Positions 9,701 to 16,386 of a DNA stretch of 55,733 nt are shown in pieces. A program made the position numbers and the translations under genes. The DNA comes from a virus, in the IMG/VR virus record IMGVR_UViG_3300032931_000778, positions 1 through 55,733 of that record; one strand, 5' to 3'. How positions within the stretch are numbered: position 1 is the stretch's first letter; each line of letters opens with the position of its first letter. The notes under the pieces were generated by a model that did no database searches, was not told the DNA's origin, and saw nothing but the letters and a program-made list of their open reading frames with translations.

Positions 9701-10073
9701 GGGCGGGCCGCGCCTGCTGCGCGTAGCTCGCCCCGATCGACTCCATGCTAGTGCTCAGGTCCCCGCTGTCCTCCGTGAGCCCGCGGATGTTCTGCGCCAT
9801 GCTCGCGAGGTTGAAGCTGTTGACGCGGTTCTGGACGCCCCGCGAGAAGGCCCCCGCGAGGCCCTTGGCCATGCCCCCGACGCCCATCGCGGCCTTGCCC
9901 GCGCCGCCCGCCACGGCCTTGAGGGCCCCCGCAAGCTTGTTCCCCGCCGCGAGGCCGTTCTGCGTGGCCAGCCCCTTGTTGATCTTGGTGATCGAGTCGA
10001 GCGCGGACCCCATGGCCCGGCCCATGCCGTCGTCGCGCGCCCCGAAGCTAAAGGCAAACCCGAGCTTGGCCAT
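6723..10073 (-). CDS. Tail tape measure protein
   Basis: At 1116 aa this is the second-longest reading frame in the window and sits between the assembly chaperone and the baseplate genes. It sets tail length and is probably ejected during infection. At about 1.5 angstrom per residue it predicts a tail near 165 nm (inference). The N-terminal 500 residues are Ala/Gly/Met-rich helices with repeated M-G-x-x-G and G-L-A patterns. Hydrophobic segments lie near residues 538-555 and 650-717, the second containing several Gly-rich membrane-like stretches. Charged helices follow (K-N-I-A-Q-Q-E-K-R-I-D-D). Codon third positions become less G+C-rich between about 7080 and 8400, as if the middle had a separate history. 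No lysozyme or peptidase domain is evident. Confidence 0.87.
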   Translation of the reverse strand: MAKLGFAFSFGARDDGMGRAMGSALDSITKINKGLATQNGLAAGNKLAGALKAVAGGAGKAAMGVGGMAKGLAGAFSRGVQNRVNSFNLASMAQNIRGLTEDSGDLSTSMESIGASYAQQARPALAMMGATGAELKKLTGQASGMAYGMNVGVETVVKTMGALRNAGAASKSVFDALGMSTQEFVKLAEGTGMATEQLGALGGDLVASWGFTGKQAKQTLEYMVAMGNQGGIGAQMFTQMGDQMGGLNTILAKQVATHMRSAAEIQSTVQASVRLAGAYHQMGLSGEEASKAASETSNKFLEWQVAVERAQLGLGEMPEIFTKLSALGMGTEEAMRMIALGSQDSAAGMAEMGKWMKVAQASGKQLDAAVLGDLTETFGEAGSNAVYLAMSTTQGATALEKMSTATVKADGALKKFANDSYSSGRTLQEGLDMARESFRMQMRSITRPEVIKFVNEEKAALRELGKEAKLMGSDATWGPMLKTFSVFDQMGAKGVFLHFGKQLGWDTKKLQRISIVAGTAADGFMKMQQGIAPLMETVGMGGIAAPVAGIAAWFMMPQDQRDKLIVQFKAIWKDVSAEFMRQWPAISKEIEKAWDGFSGWFTKTAWPVIAKAADDAFTYLFKEGGPIDKGIVMLKGWLGKMWDSAGTGGKLAMVGVIGVLINKIPGVGAVINSVVGGALNLAFSGIKTIAAASPGILGLGAVITGVGVVAINAWFDHLNAELDKNIAQQEKRIDDMYKRVRGLQEGTKETRKDLREKFGDAGIGGTKKDILGMDPTMKKAIMARKDFAVMEEDAAKRLEAIGTPAALSKAAKMRDMAAGFRRVQGTAQFQLQAQSVGKTVDAAAASGKLGTVGTEGGQITATMLEARKGMLYMSKMEELQKAWAVKGQSDIDQMMIQTSNLQLRLAEAYGQSMTAPQELIAKAAASGMEIIKQVGDGVVANKSYLEDAMFDTLTPIVEGLPHSPVAAGPLKDPFLSMAGQGVLNQILDGIFVAQAAFETGFATVLEQSAVFAIDAFQKKALEEFKNSPINQEIFGKITAQYAGILTEDDKKVLKSSLDMSGLYGVINAVVLDGVETRKVLTEIKDNTAGLRGWTPGAGSGWAQIPQGNGAAAPPPK

Positions 10074-10094
10074 GATCTCCTCACCGCCCCCGGT

Positions 10095-10112
10095 TGCGCA
10101 TGCGCGTGCGCG
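10095..10112. repeat. Alternating pyrimidine-purine 18-mer, copy 2 (intergenic)
   Basis: TGCGCATGCGCGTGCGCG lies in the 51-bp gap between the frameshifted chaperone stop and the tape measure start. Confidence 0.65.
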
Positions 10113-10124
10113 GGTCGCCCACCC

Positions 10125-11161
10125 CTAGCGCCGGCGCCGCGCCCGCGCCGTGCTCACCTCGCGCTGCCCCGCGCGCCGCTGCTCCATCTCCGCCTTCTCC
10201 CGCAGCAGCCGCTGGCGCCGGCTGTAGGGGAGCGCCATCGCGTCAGCATAGCCCATGCCCCAGTATTCCAAGAGGCCGAACACGTCCGACTCTAGCGCCC
10301 CGACGCTGCCGACGGGAAGAAAAAACCCGGCTGCGACACGTCCAGGCTCGCCGTCCACTCATGTTCGCACGCCACGCACGCGAACTCCACCTTGTCATCG
10401 ATCCCGCCCTCGCGCTCATCGAACGCGATCCGCAGGCGCTCGCGGTCCCGCAGGGGCAGCGCCTTGAGCGCCCGGAGGGTCTCCGCCCACCCACGCTCGC
10501 GGTCCAGCAGCCGCCCATCCACGTGCGTCACGCGGGCCGCCAGCGACAGCGTGGCGAGGTCATCGTCGCTCCCCTTGCGCCGGCGCCCCGCCCACTCCTC
10601 GTCCTCCACCCCCATCACGCGCCACACCGCGGTGCGCCCGCTGGGGAGGGGCTCCTCGAACACCCTCACGCTGCGGTCCGGCATCGGCGTGATGGCCAGC
10701 TCGCTGAGGTCCACCGCGAACGGCGCCTCCTTGCTGCACTTCGGGCAGAGCACCCGCATGTCGTAGAGGTCCCCGAGGGAGGCCCGCCGCACCGCGATCA
10801 GCAGCACCGAGCGGTCCATCGAGGCCAGAGTGTGCGCCACCGCCCGCAGGGCCCCGCGCCCCGTGAGCGATCCCAACTGGACCAGGCAGTTGCCGATCAT
10901 GCGGTTCAGCCGCGCGATCACCGGCCCCTTGCCCGCCAGGATGTCCTCCTCCGTGCCCGACATCTCCTGCACGAGGTAGGAGAAGTGTACCTGCCCCCCC
11001 ACGTCGATGTGCCCGCACGGCAACTCGCCCCCGAGCGTCGCCGCTCGCGGGTCATGCAGGTTCACGCCCGCCTTCCCCTGCTCGACCGTGGGGAGGGGCG
11101 CCTCCCCCTGCTCCGCTTGCTGCGCCTCTGCTTGCTGCGCCTCCGCTTGCTGCTCCGTCAT
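10125..11161 (-). CDS. Tail assembly chaperone, predicted -1 frameshift (GT-type) product
   Basis: A slip back by one base at 10322-10328 joins the first 279 codons of the upstream frame to an open -1 frame ending at 10125, giving about 345 aa. The extension begins F-F-L-P-V-G-S-V-G and continues V-F-G-L-L-E-Y-W-G-M-G-Y-A-D-A-M, then a basic coiled tail (R-R-Q-R-L-L-R-E-K-A-E-M-E-Q-R-R). The Y-W-x-M-x-Y-x-D-A-M pattern looks like a genuine conserved peptide. The extension frame has no good start codon or ribosome site of its own. G/GT chaperone pairs made this way are known in many long-tailed phages. The join is inference; the slip site is seen directly. Confidence 0.68.
10292..11161 (-). 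CDS. Tail assembly chaperone / T4 gp26-type protein, unshifted form
   Basis: This is the 289-aa product of normal decoding. After a Q-A-E repeat N-terminus comes a domain with two CxxC pairs, C-P-K-C near residue 138 and C-V-A-C near residue 263, probably binding one zinc. The segment C-P-K-C-S-K-E-A-P-F-A-V-D-L-S-E-L resembles the family built around T4 gp26 (T4_baseplate). Its place right before tape measure and the frameshift site at its 3' end are the marks of a tail assembly chaperone of the G type, which binds tape measure before tube polymerisation. The ATG overlaps the stop of the ribbon-helix-helix gene (ATGA). Confidence 0.7.
   Translation of the reverse strand: MTEQQAEAQQAEAQQAEQGEAPLPTVEQGKAGVNLHDPRAATLGGELPCGHIDVGGQVHFSYLVQEMSGTEEDILAGKGPVIARLNRMIGNCLVQLGSLTGRGALRAVAHTLASMDRSVLLIAVRRASLGDLYDMRVLCPKCSKEAPFAVDLSELAITPMPDRSVRVFEEPLPSGRTAVWRVMGVEDEEWAGRRRKGSDDDLATLSLAARVTHVDGRLLDRERGWAETLRALKALPLRDRERLRIAFDEREGGIDDKVEFACVACEHEWTASLDVSQPGFFFPSAASGR
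10319..10328 (-). promoter_or_regulatory. Programmed -1 ribosomal frameshift slippery site
   Basis: On the minus strand the site reads GGGTTTTTTC. In the zero frame (CCG GGT TTT TTC) it contains the canonical heptamer G-GGT-TTT and, overlapping it, T-TTT-TTC. Slipping on either leads into the same open -1 frame. I did not identify a clear downstream stimulatory hairpin by eye. Confidence 0.7.
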
Positions 11162-11367
11162 CGCTCGCCGCCTTCCGCTGGTAGCTGTGCCTCGGTCAAC
11201 TGGGTGGGCCCCGCCGTCGCCCGCAGGCGCGCCTCGACCGCGCGCTCCTCCAGGCAGTACGCGTACATGCGCTCGCGCACCACGTCCGAGACCGTGCGCC
11301 CGGAGCGCGCCGCGTGCCGCGTCAGCTCCTCGTAGATGTCCTGCTTGATCTCGACGTTTAACCGCAT
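11158..11367 (-). CDS. Small ribbon-helix-helix-like DNA-binding protein
   Basis: 69 aa. The N-terminal M-R-L-N-V-E-I-K strand followed by helices (I-Y-E-E-L-T-R-H-A-A-R-S-G-R-T and V-S-D-V-V-R-E-R-M-Y) fits an Arc/MetJ-type ribbon-helix-helix fold, in which the strand from each monomer enters the DNA major groove. The tail after residue 45 is disordered-looking. The stop overlaps the chaperone ATG, so it heads the chaperone-tape measure group. It may regulate the late genes or the adjacent antirepressor. The fold call is pattern-based, and targets are unknown. Confidence 0.65.
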   Translation of the reverse strand: MRLNVEIKQDIYEELTRHAARSGRTVSDVVRERMYAYCLEERAVEARLRATAGPTQLTEAQLPAEGGER

Positions 11368-11423
11368 GCGGGGCTCCTTGTGTCGATCTTACTCAAGACC
11401 CCCGCCGGCGGCAAGGATTCTGC

Positions 11424-12362
11424 TCAGGCGTCTTCGGGCGCGACCTCGGCTGCCACGAGGATCGCGGCCTCGCGCTCTACCTCGGCGTCCCCCTCGTCCA
11501 CATCGTAAGCCACCTCGGGCGGGGCCGGCAGCGGGTCGAGCCCCTCCAGCACCGCAATGGCGAAGAACCGACTGTAGAAGTACAGGCGCCCCTTGCCCGT
11601 GATGCGCGTCGTACGGTCGATCACCGCGCTCCCCTCCTGGGTCTCGCGCACGTGCTCCACGATCACCATGATGCGCTGCTCGATGCTGCGCTGTGTGGGT
11701 TCATTGCGCCGCGCCCCCCGCTTGTGGACAAAGCCCTCCTCGCGCAACCACGCGAAAAACACGTTCTGCCCCACGCGCTTGCCCGTGCCCTGCGTGATCG
11801 CCTTGGCCACCTGCCCCACATAGTACGAGGTCGGCGAGTCCATCACGCTCGCTGCGAAGCTCACGAACGGGGCCGAGCGCTCCTGATAGCGCACGAGCTG
11901 CTGTACCTGCACCTCGGCCTCGCGCCGCCCCTTAGCCTCCAACAGCCACGCCTCCGCCGAGGCGATTGGGTCGTTGAAATCGGGCAGCCCCGGCGGCACC
12001 GCACCGGGGGCCGTGTAGTTCCCCGTGCGCCGGATGCTAGGGATCACCTCGCCCGCGATCCACTTCTGGAATGGCAGGGCCCTTTCCATGTTACTGCGGG
12101 ACATGAAGAAATATAGCCCTTGCTCAGAAAGGCTAAGGATCTCCTGCATCCCACCAGGGGTAAGAAACGGTTTCTTACCCTTCCACTCCTCAGGAACATT
12201 TTCGACAAGATTCGTCATGCTGGTAGCTACTGTGCCATCTGGGTATCCAAGGGCCCGAGCTACATCCTTGGCTACCCACCACAGCTCTCCGTCGAACATG
12301 TCGACACGCACCTGGTTGCCCTCAAACTCGAACGCCCGCACGATCGCTGATTGCTCGCTCAT
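11424..12362 (-). CDS. Antirepressor with Bro-N and KilAC domains
   Basis: 312 aa, starting at ATG 12362 with AGGAG seven bases upstream. Residues about 8-110 form a Bro-N domain: V-D-M-F-D-G-E-L-W-W-V-A-K-D-V-A-R-A-L-G-Y, then S-E-Q-G-L-Y-F-F and F-Q-K-W-I-A-G-E-V-I-P-S-I-R. A KilAC (ANT) domain follows from about 165: Y-Y-V-G-Q-V-A-K-A-I-T-Q-G-T, V-F-F-A-W-L-R-E-E-G-F-V-H and N-E-P-T-Q-R-S. Proteins of this design block prophage repressors or alter host transcription. An intrinsic terminator separates it from upstream genes, and an inverted repeat covers its leader, so it is probably expressed separately from the tail operon. A KilAC paralogue lies at 27446-28321. Confidence 0.85.
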   Translation of the reverse strand: MSEQSAIVRAFEFEGNQVRVDMFDGELWWVAKDVARALGYPDGTVATSMTNLVENVPEEWKGKKPFLTPGGMQEILSLSEQGLYFFMSRSNMERALPFQKWIAGEVIPSIRRTGNYTAPGAVPPGLPDFNDPIASAEAWLLEAKGRREAEVQVQQLVRYQERSAPFVSFAASVMDSPTSYYVGQVAKAITQGTGKRVGQNVFFAWLREEGFVHKRGARRNEPTQRSIEQRIMVIVEHVRETQEGSAVIDRTTRITGKGRLYFYSRFFAIAVLEGLDPLPAPPEVAYDVDEGDAEVEREAAILVAAEVAPEDA

Positions 12363-12372
12363 AAACACTCCT

Positions 12373-12411
12373 GTGGTTGTGGGATGGCGTTACCGCAGCC
12401 ATCCCAACCAC
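12373..12411 (-). promoter_or_regulatory. Inverted repeat in the antirepressor leader, abutting its ribosome site
   Basis: Arms at 12373-12388 and 12398-12411 match over 14 positions, with two extra bases in the arm nearer the gene. The repeat ends at the AGGAG of the antirepressor. It could be an operator or an RNA stem that limits initiation. Confidence 0.5.
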
Positions 12412-12442
12412 CCTATCAGCTCGTGCGTCGGAGATCGATAGC

Positions 12443-12479
12443 AAAAAAATGGCCATCGGTGACGGTAACACCGATGGCC
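12443..12479 (-). terminator. Rho-independent terminator upstream of the Bro-N antirepressor
   Basis: On the minus strand a perfect 11-bp stem (GGCCATCGGTG with its complement, 7-nt loop) is followed by A and seven T. It lies after the stop of the basic protein gene and before the antirepressor, so it should end the accessory-island transcript. Confidence 0.88.
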
Positions 12480-12555
12480 GAGCCAGCCTTGCGGCTGTGG
12501 GGATCGTGCCCCGCCTACATACCACATAAATCTCGCGCGTGCAGGGAAAAGTGCG

Positions 12556-13536
12556 TCAGGCCTGCGCGACCGGCTGCTGCCGCGCGCGCCCCGCCGCCGC
12601 CTCGCGGTCGATGGCGGATCCCCGCTTCGTCAGCTCGGCGTCCGCCGCCTTCGCCCGCTGCTTGGCCGCATGCTTGGCCTTCAGGCGCGCCTTCGCCGCC
12701 GTGACGTCCGCCGTGGTGGGGGCCGCCGCCTTCTTCTTAGAGGCCTGGCTGGCCATCGCCTTGCCCGCGTGCTTGCTCGGGCCCGTGCCCCCCGCGGCCC
12801 GGTGCTTGGCGATCAGCTGGAGGGCCGCCGCCGCGGCCTTGACCCGCTTCGCGTCCCCGCGCCCCATGCCCTGCTGCATCATGGAGAGGGCCCGCACCAG
12901 CTCCTTGTCGCCGCCCCGCCGCGCCGCCTTAAGCGCCTTGCCCACCTTCGCGGTGGTCTCCTGCGCCTGGGCCGTCTGATAGGCCGCGTGGACCTGGCCC
13001 GCGCTCGCCTTGACGCCGCGCCCCACCGCCGCGAGCCCGCGCCCCGTGGCCCGCAAGGCCTTGCCGAAGCGCGTCTTCATGAGCTGCTTGCCCTTCTTCT
13101 TGAGGGCCTTCTTGACGACCTTGAGCTTGTGCTTGCCCCGCCGCTTGAGGGCCGCCGCCTTGCCGCCCAGCACCGCGATCTTGTGGCGCATCGCCGGCGA
13201 CATCGCGTCCTTCGCCGCGCCCCAGCCCTTCTTGGCCAGCTGCGCCGTGCCCTTAGCCGCCGCCTTGCCCACCGCGGCGCCCGCCTGGCCCAGGCCCTTG
13301 GCCGCCGCCTTCCCGAGGATGCCCGCCATGCGCGTCCCCACGCCCTCGTTGAGCGCGGCCCCCGCCGGCGTCAGGGCCTCCACGCGCACGAGCCCCCCGC
13401 GCACGCGCATGCGCGCCCCGCGCCCCGGCAGGCGCCCCGCCTGCACGAGCCCCGGCTTGATGGTCCCCGGCCGCTTCCGGGGCATCCGGCTCCCCAACGG
13501 CACCGGGACCCCCGCCACGTTGGCACTCGTGATCAT
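12556..13536 (-). CDS. Very basic Lys/Ala-rich protein, unknown function
   Basis: 326 aa from the ATG that overlaps the stop of the preceding gene (ATGA). An earlier in-frame start exists but would cut far into that gene. The N-terminus has P-R-K-R-P-G-T-I-K-P-G. The remainder is Lys/Arg/Ala/Gly-rich with K-A-A-A-K-G, K-K-A-L-K-K-K-G-K-Q and A-A-K-A-R-L-K-A-K-H repeats, similar in composition to histone H1-like or nucleoid-packing proteins. No catalytic motif is visible. It may condense DNA in the capsid or bind host DNA or RNA; both are guesses from composition. It is the last gene of the accessory island before the terminator. One copy of the alternating 18-mer lies in its coding sequence. 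Confidence 0.7.
   Translation of the reverse strand: MITSANVAGVPVPLGSRMPRKRPGTIKPGLVQAGRLPGRGARMRVRGGLVRVEALTPAGAALNEGVGTRMAGILGKAAAKGLGQAGAAVGKAAAKGTAQLAKKGWGAAKDAMSPAMRHKIAVLGGKAAALKRRGKHKLKVVKKALKKKGKQLMKTRFGKALRATGRGLAAVGRGVKASAGQVHAAYQTAQAQETTAKVGKALKAARRGGDKELVRALSMMQQGMGRGDAKRVKAAAAALQLIAKHRAAGGTGPSKHAGKAMASQASKKKAAAPTTADVTAAKARLKAKHAAKQRAKAADAELTKRGSAIDREAAAGRARQQPVAQA
13399..13416. repeat. Alternating pyrimidine-purine motif, copy 3 (within a gene)
   Basis: GCGCACGCGCATGCGCGC lies within the basic protein gene and encodes A-R-M-R-V-R near residues 40-46. Confidence 0.55.
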
Positions 13537-14243
13537 CCGACATCCTTCTTCTGGATCGCATGCCACGTACCCGCCAGCACCGCCATCGCCTCCTCCGGCG
13601 TGCGCTTGACCTCAAACCCTACGCGAACCCCCTCGGGATGCCCCCCAAAGTCATAGGTCCACATCTTAAAGCCCCGATGCTTGGCCTTGATCCAGGTACG
13701 ATGCCCAAAGTGCTGCAAGAGATACGCCCCTACTTGCTGCTTGGCGTCCAGCAATGCTTCCTTTGCCGTCGCCGAGGTCCCCTTAACATCAACAAAAATT
13801 GTCCCCTGCACCCCCTGCACGGTGATCTCCTTGGGCAAGTGCTGCTTGGCCCACTGCACCACGTCACGCTGAATGGCCTCCACGTCCGAGAAGGGCTCCA
13901 CGGCCGCTTCCTCGATCGCCCGCAGGACCACCGCGGCCCCGCGCCGGTCGCGCTCCACAACGGCCCGCCACCCAGCCTCGCCCTCGAAGCGCCGCGCGAC
14001 CTGCCGCGCCACGGCCCCCGCGTCGTAGCCCTCCAGGACCGCCCGCAGGCCGCCCTCCGCCTCCGTGAAGCGGCAAGCGCGCCCCTTGGTCGCGCGCTCC
14101 GCCTCCATCCGCAGGAGCCGCGCCACGCGCCGCGCCTCGGGCCCCAGCCCCTCCGGGCGCGCCGGGGCCGCCACCTCGGGGGCCCGCGCCGCTTGGGGGG
14201 CCGCCACGATCGCCCGCAGCTTCGATGATAGCCGTCCGCGCAT
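13533..14243 (-). CDS. Unknown island protein with shared N-terminal peptide
   Basis: 236 aa from ATG 14243, preceded by GAGGTGAGC; a GTG five codons upstream is less likely. It begins M-R-G-R-L-S-S-K-L-R-A-I-V, the short amphipathic start seen on many neighbours. A Pro/Ala-rich linker follows, then a helical region and, from about residue 140, a compact alpha/beta part with T-I-F-V-D-V-K-G-T-S and W-I-K-A-K-H-R-G-F-K-M-W-T-Y-D-F-G-G. The last section (V-R-V-G-F-E-V-K-R-T-P) looks like a beta strand. I recognise no family. The DNA of the last third (13550-13800) is less G+C-rich than the front. Confidence 0.7.
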   Translation of the reverse strand: MRGRLSSKLRAIVAAPQAARAPEVAAPARPEGLGPEARRVARLLRMEAERATKGRACRFTEAEGGLRAVLEGYDAGAVARQVARRFEGEAGWRAVVERDRRGAAVVLRAIEEAAVEPFSDVEAIQRDVVQWAKQHLPKEITVQGVQGTIFVDVKGTSATAKEALLDAKQQVGAYLLQHFGHRTWIKAKHRGFKMWTYDFGGHPEGVRVGFEVKRTPEEAMAVLAGTWHAIQKKDVG

Positions 14244-14271
14244 GCTCACCTCATGCACCCCACGCGGGGCG

Positions 14272-15075
14272 CTACTGCTTCGCCTTGCCGCCCTTCACGC
14301 CCCGCTTCGCCGTGGGGCGGAACTTCCCGCTCTTCTTCGTCCAGCCGGGCCGCGCCGGGGACCCGCCCCAGGGCCCGCTGCCGTCCTGCGGGTAGAACAC
14401 GTGCTTGCCCCCCACGGTGCGCCACACGCCCTTCTTGCCCGGCGGCTTCACGTTCCAGACCTTGCCGCCCTTGCCGCTCGGCGTCGTGCTCCACCCCGGC
14501 GTCCGGTACTCCGCCAGGCAGCCCGCGACGATCCCCGCCAGGGCCTCGCTCAGGCGCCGCCCCCCGTAGGCGCGGGCCTCCTGCCGCTTCCGCTTGCCCC
14601 GCCCGAGGCCAGGAAGCCCGAGCTGCCCCTTCTGCGGCATCACGCCCTTGGACGCGCGGAACTTGCCCCCCCGGCCCGTCCAGCCCGGCCGGAACGGCGC
14701 GCCGCCCCAGGGGCCCTCGGGCACGTCCCCGCCCGGCTTATTCGGGAAGAAGAGGCGCTTCCCCTTGACCGTGACCCACTTGCCGTCGACCTCGCCCTTG
14801 GGCCCCGGCATCGTGGCCTCGCCCCCGACGCTCTTGCCCCGCGGCGCATCACGGTCCTGCGCCATCTTCTTGCGCCGCAGCTTGCCCATCTCCGTGCTGT
14901 GGTAGTCGCCGATGGCCGGCGCCAACGCGCGATGCACCGCCGCCCGCTTGCGAAACTCCGCCACCGGCATGCCGGCCGTCGCACTCGGGTGCTGCGGGGC
15001 CTTCGCCTTGGCCGGCCTGCGCGCCTCCGCCACCAGCCCCCGCAAGCCCTCGATCAACTGCCGCATCGTTGCCAT
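14272..15075 (-). CDS. Island protein with a duplicated G-K-x-V/L-F-F/Y-P module
   Basis: 267 aa. The start M-A-T-M-R-Q-L-I-E-G-L-R-G-L-V carries the shared N-terminal peptide. Two copies of one module follow: V-T-V-K-G-K-R-L-F-F-P then G-P-W-G-G-A-P-F-R-P-G-W-T near residues 100-140, and T-V-G-G-K-H-V-F-Y-P then G-P-W-G-G-S-P-A-R-P-G-W-T near 220-255. Each ends K-F-R. Between them is a very basic helical stretch (G-R-G-K-R-K-R-Q). The pI must be high. The repeated aromatic/Gly module could be a small beta fold binding nucleic acid or peptide. No named domain is recognised. Confidence 0.7.
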   Translation of the reverse strand: MATMRQLIEGLRGLVAEARRPAKAKAPQHPSATAGMPVAEFRKRAAVHRALAPAIGDYHSTEMGKLRRKKMAQDRDAPRGKSVGGEATMPGPKGEVDGKWVTVKGKRLFFPNKPGGDVPEGPWGGAPFRPGWTGRGGKFRASKGVMPQKGQLGLPGLGRGKRKRQEARAYGGRRLSEALAGIVAGCLAEYRTPGWSTTPSGKGGKVWNVKPPGKKGVWRTVGGKHVFYPQDGSGPWGGSPARPGWTKKSGKFRPTAKRGVKGGKAKQ

Positions 15076-15143
15076 CGCTCACGCTCCTCGCGTTGGGTCG
15101 TTCTCGTCTCGTTATACCGCGCGCCCCCGCCCCCGTCGCGCTT

Positions 15144-15710
15144 TTAGCCGCGATCTCCTTCAGCCACTTTCACTGGAAAATCTTGGCTAGCGTCCACATG
15201 CTTCCACGTTTTCCGCTTTGAGATCAAAAACACATTGCTTTGATCCATTCCAAAAAAACTGGCGATTCTTTTACAGGAATACCCCATGCCTCTCAGTCTA
15301 AGAATTTCACGAACATCATCCTCGGTTATTTTGCTATTTCCATGTTTGCTACCCCGAGGGATAGACGCAGGTTTCGTCCTTGAACCATGAAAATCACCAC
15401 TCGCACATCGGCCCCTCTTTACCTTGTCGACCATGTTTTCTATGTGCGTTCCAATACGAAGATGATCTGGATTTACACACTTTTCGTTGTCGCACGAATG
15501 TATAACAAGCCCCTCAATATCCGTGCTTCCATTGGCGATTGCAAACGCGATTCGATGAACACGCCGATTCTGACCATTTACATGAAAAACTCCATATCCA
15601 TCCTTGTCAAACGAACCACCACGCCATTCCCAACACCCAGACGCACCGGTCTTGTCAACGGATGCCCAAAACCGTTCCGCCACCTGCTCACTCATCCGCA
15701 AATCAATCAT
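15144..15710 (-). CDS. Free-standing HNH homing endonuclease
   Basis: 188 aa from ATG 15710 (a GTG one codon earlier is possible), preceded by GGGGAAACGG. Residues about 20-85 are an HNH_3 fold: F-W-A-S-V-D-K-T-G-x-x-G-C-W-E-W, Y-G-V-F-H-V-N, V-H-R-I-A-F, then the core H-S-C-D-N-E-K-C-V-N-P-D-H-L-R-I-G-T. A C-terminal helix-turn-helix-like part follows (D-V-R-E-I-L-R-L-R-G-M-G-Y-S and R-I-A-S-F-F-G-M-D-Q-S), probably for DNA recognition. Its G+C is clearly lower than that of the surrounding genes, so it is a recent arrival. It overlaps the end of the endolysin gene. It probably nicks or cuts related phage DNA near this locus. Confidence 0.88.
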   Translation of the reverse strand: MIDLRMSEQVAERFWASVDKTGASGCWEWRGGSFDKDGYGVFHVNGQNRRVHRIAFAIANGSTDIEGLVIHSCDNEKCVNPDHLRIGTHIENMVDKVKRGRCASGDFHGSRTKPASIPRGSKHGNSKITEDDVREILRLRGMGYSCKRIASFFGMDQSNVFLISKRKTWKHVDASQDFPVKVAEGDRG

Positions 15711-16372
15711 CACCGTTTCCCCATCACGATCTCTAATGGATAACGACCATCCGCATGGGATGCGAACGAGCGATGCTCAATCACACCTGGACTAGGCACG
15801 ACTGCCGGTTTGGAATCCCACCCGTCAATCTTTCGCTTCTTCGCGTTTAACCCCGCTGTAGGAAACACAAACGGAATCCCAAGAACCCCACACAACCACG
15901 GAACGAATGCCTTTAACACAGCCATCTGGATGGGCATCGGAAGAACGTACTTCTTCTCTCCTCCGGCCGGTATCCATGTCCACCATTCAGCCGGTATCGT
16001 GGCACCGAATGGTTTTCTAGCGTAGGAGGGGCAAAACGGGTTGACCACCTCGATACCGATCGACGTGGGGTTGAGCTGGTTGCCATGCACCATCACATCC
16101 GTCGCGAGGTCCCCGTGGCAGCTCAGCCGGCCCTCGGGCCCGAGGATGAGCTGCACGCCGTACCCCTTGCGGATCAGCGTGTCCTTGCACCCGCTCGCCG
16201 TGTTCCCGCAGGTCTCGTGCAGGACGAAGTGCTGGAGGGCCCGCACGCGCGGCTTGCGCCGGAACGCGGGCTCCCCGTCGTCCAGGTAGTTGCTCGCGCT
16301 GCCCCCCGCCGCGAAGACCTCGGGAGGCAGGGGCACGCGCGCCCCGTGGATGATCACCGCATGCGATGGCAT
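15710..16372 (-). CDS. N-acetylmuramoyl-L-alanine amidase endolysin (PGRP/amidase_2-like)
   Basis: 220 aa. The core F-V-L-H-E-T-C-G-N-T-A-S-G-C with G-Y-G-V-Q-L-I-L-G-P-E-G-R-L matches zinc amidases of the T7-lysozyme/PGRP fold: the first zinc histidine in V-L-H-E, and N-x-x-S-I-G-I-E-V-V-N later. The second ligand region appears at the C-terminus as E-H-R-S-F-A-S-H-A-D-G-R-Y-P, where an Asp takes the place often held by Cys or another ligand. There is no signal peptide or cell-wall binding domain, so a holin should be needed. AGGAG lies ten bases before the ATG. The 3' half (15714-16050) is lower in G+C than the 5' half. Confidence 0.75.
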   Translation of the reverse strand: MPSHAVIIHGARVPLPPEVFAAGGSASNYLDDGEPAFRRKPRVRALQHFVLHETCGNTASGCKDTLIRKGYGVQLILGPEGRLSCHGDLATDVMVHGNQLNPTSIGIEVVNPFCPSYARKPFGATIPAEWWTWIPAGGEKKYVLPMPIQMAVLKAFVPWLCGVLGIPFVFPTAGLNAKKRKIDGWDSKPAVVPSPGVIEHRSFASHADGRYPLEIVMGKR

Positions 16373-16386
16373 GGCTATCCGTTCTC

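Noticed and set aside
15076-15143. TATAAC at 15111-15116 as a promoter before the 14272-15075 gene
   Set aside because: No acceptable -35 hexamer at 16-18 bp; the upstream DNA is a C/G run.
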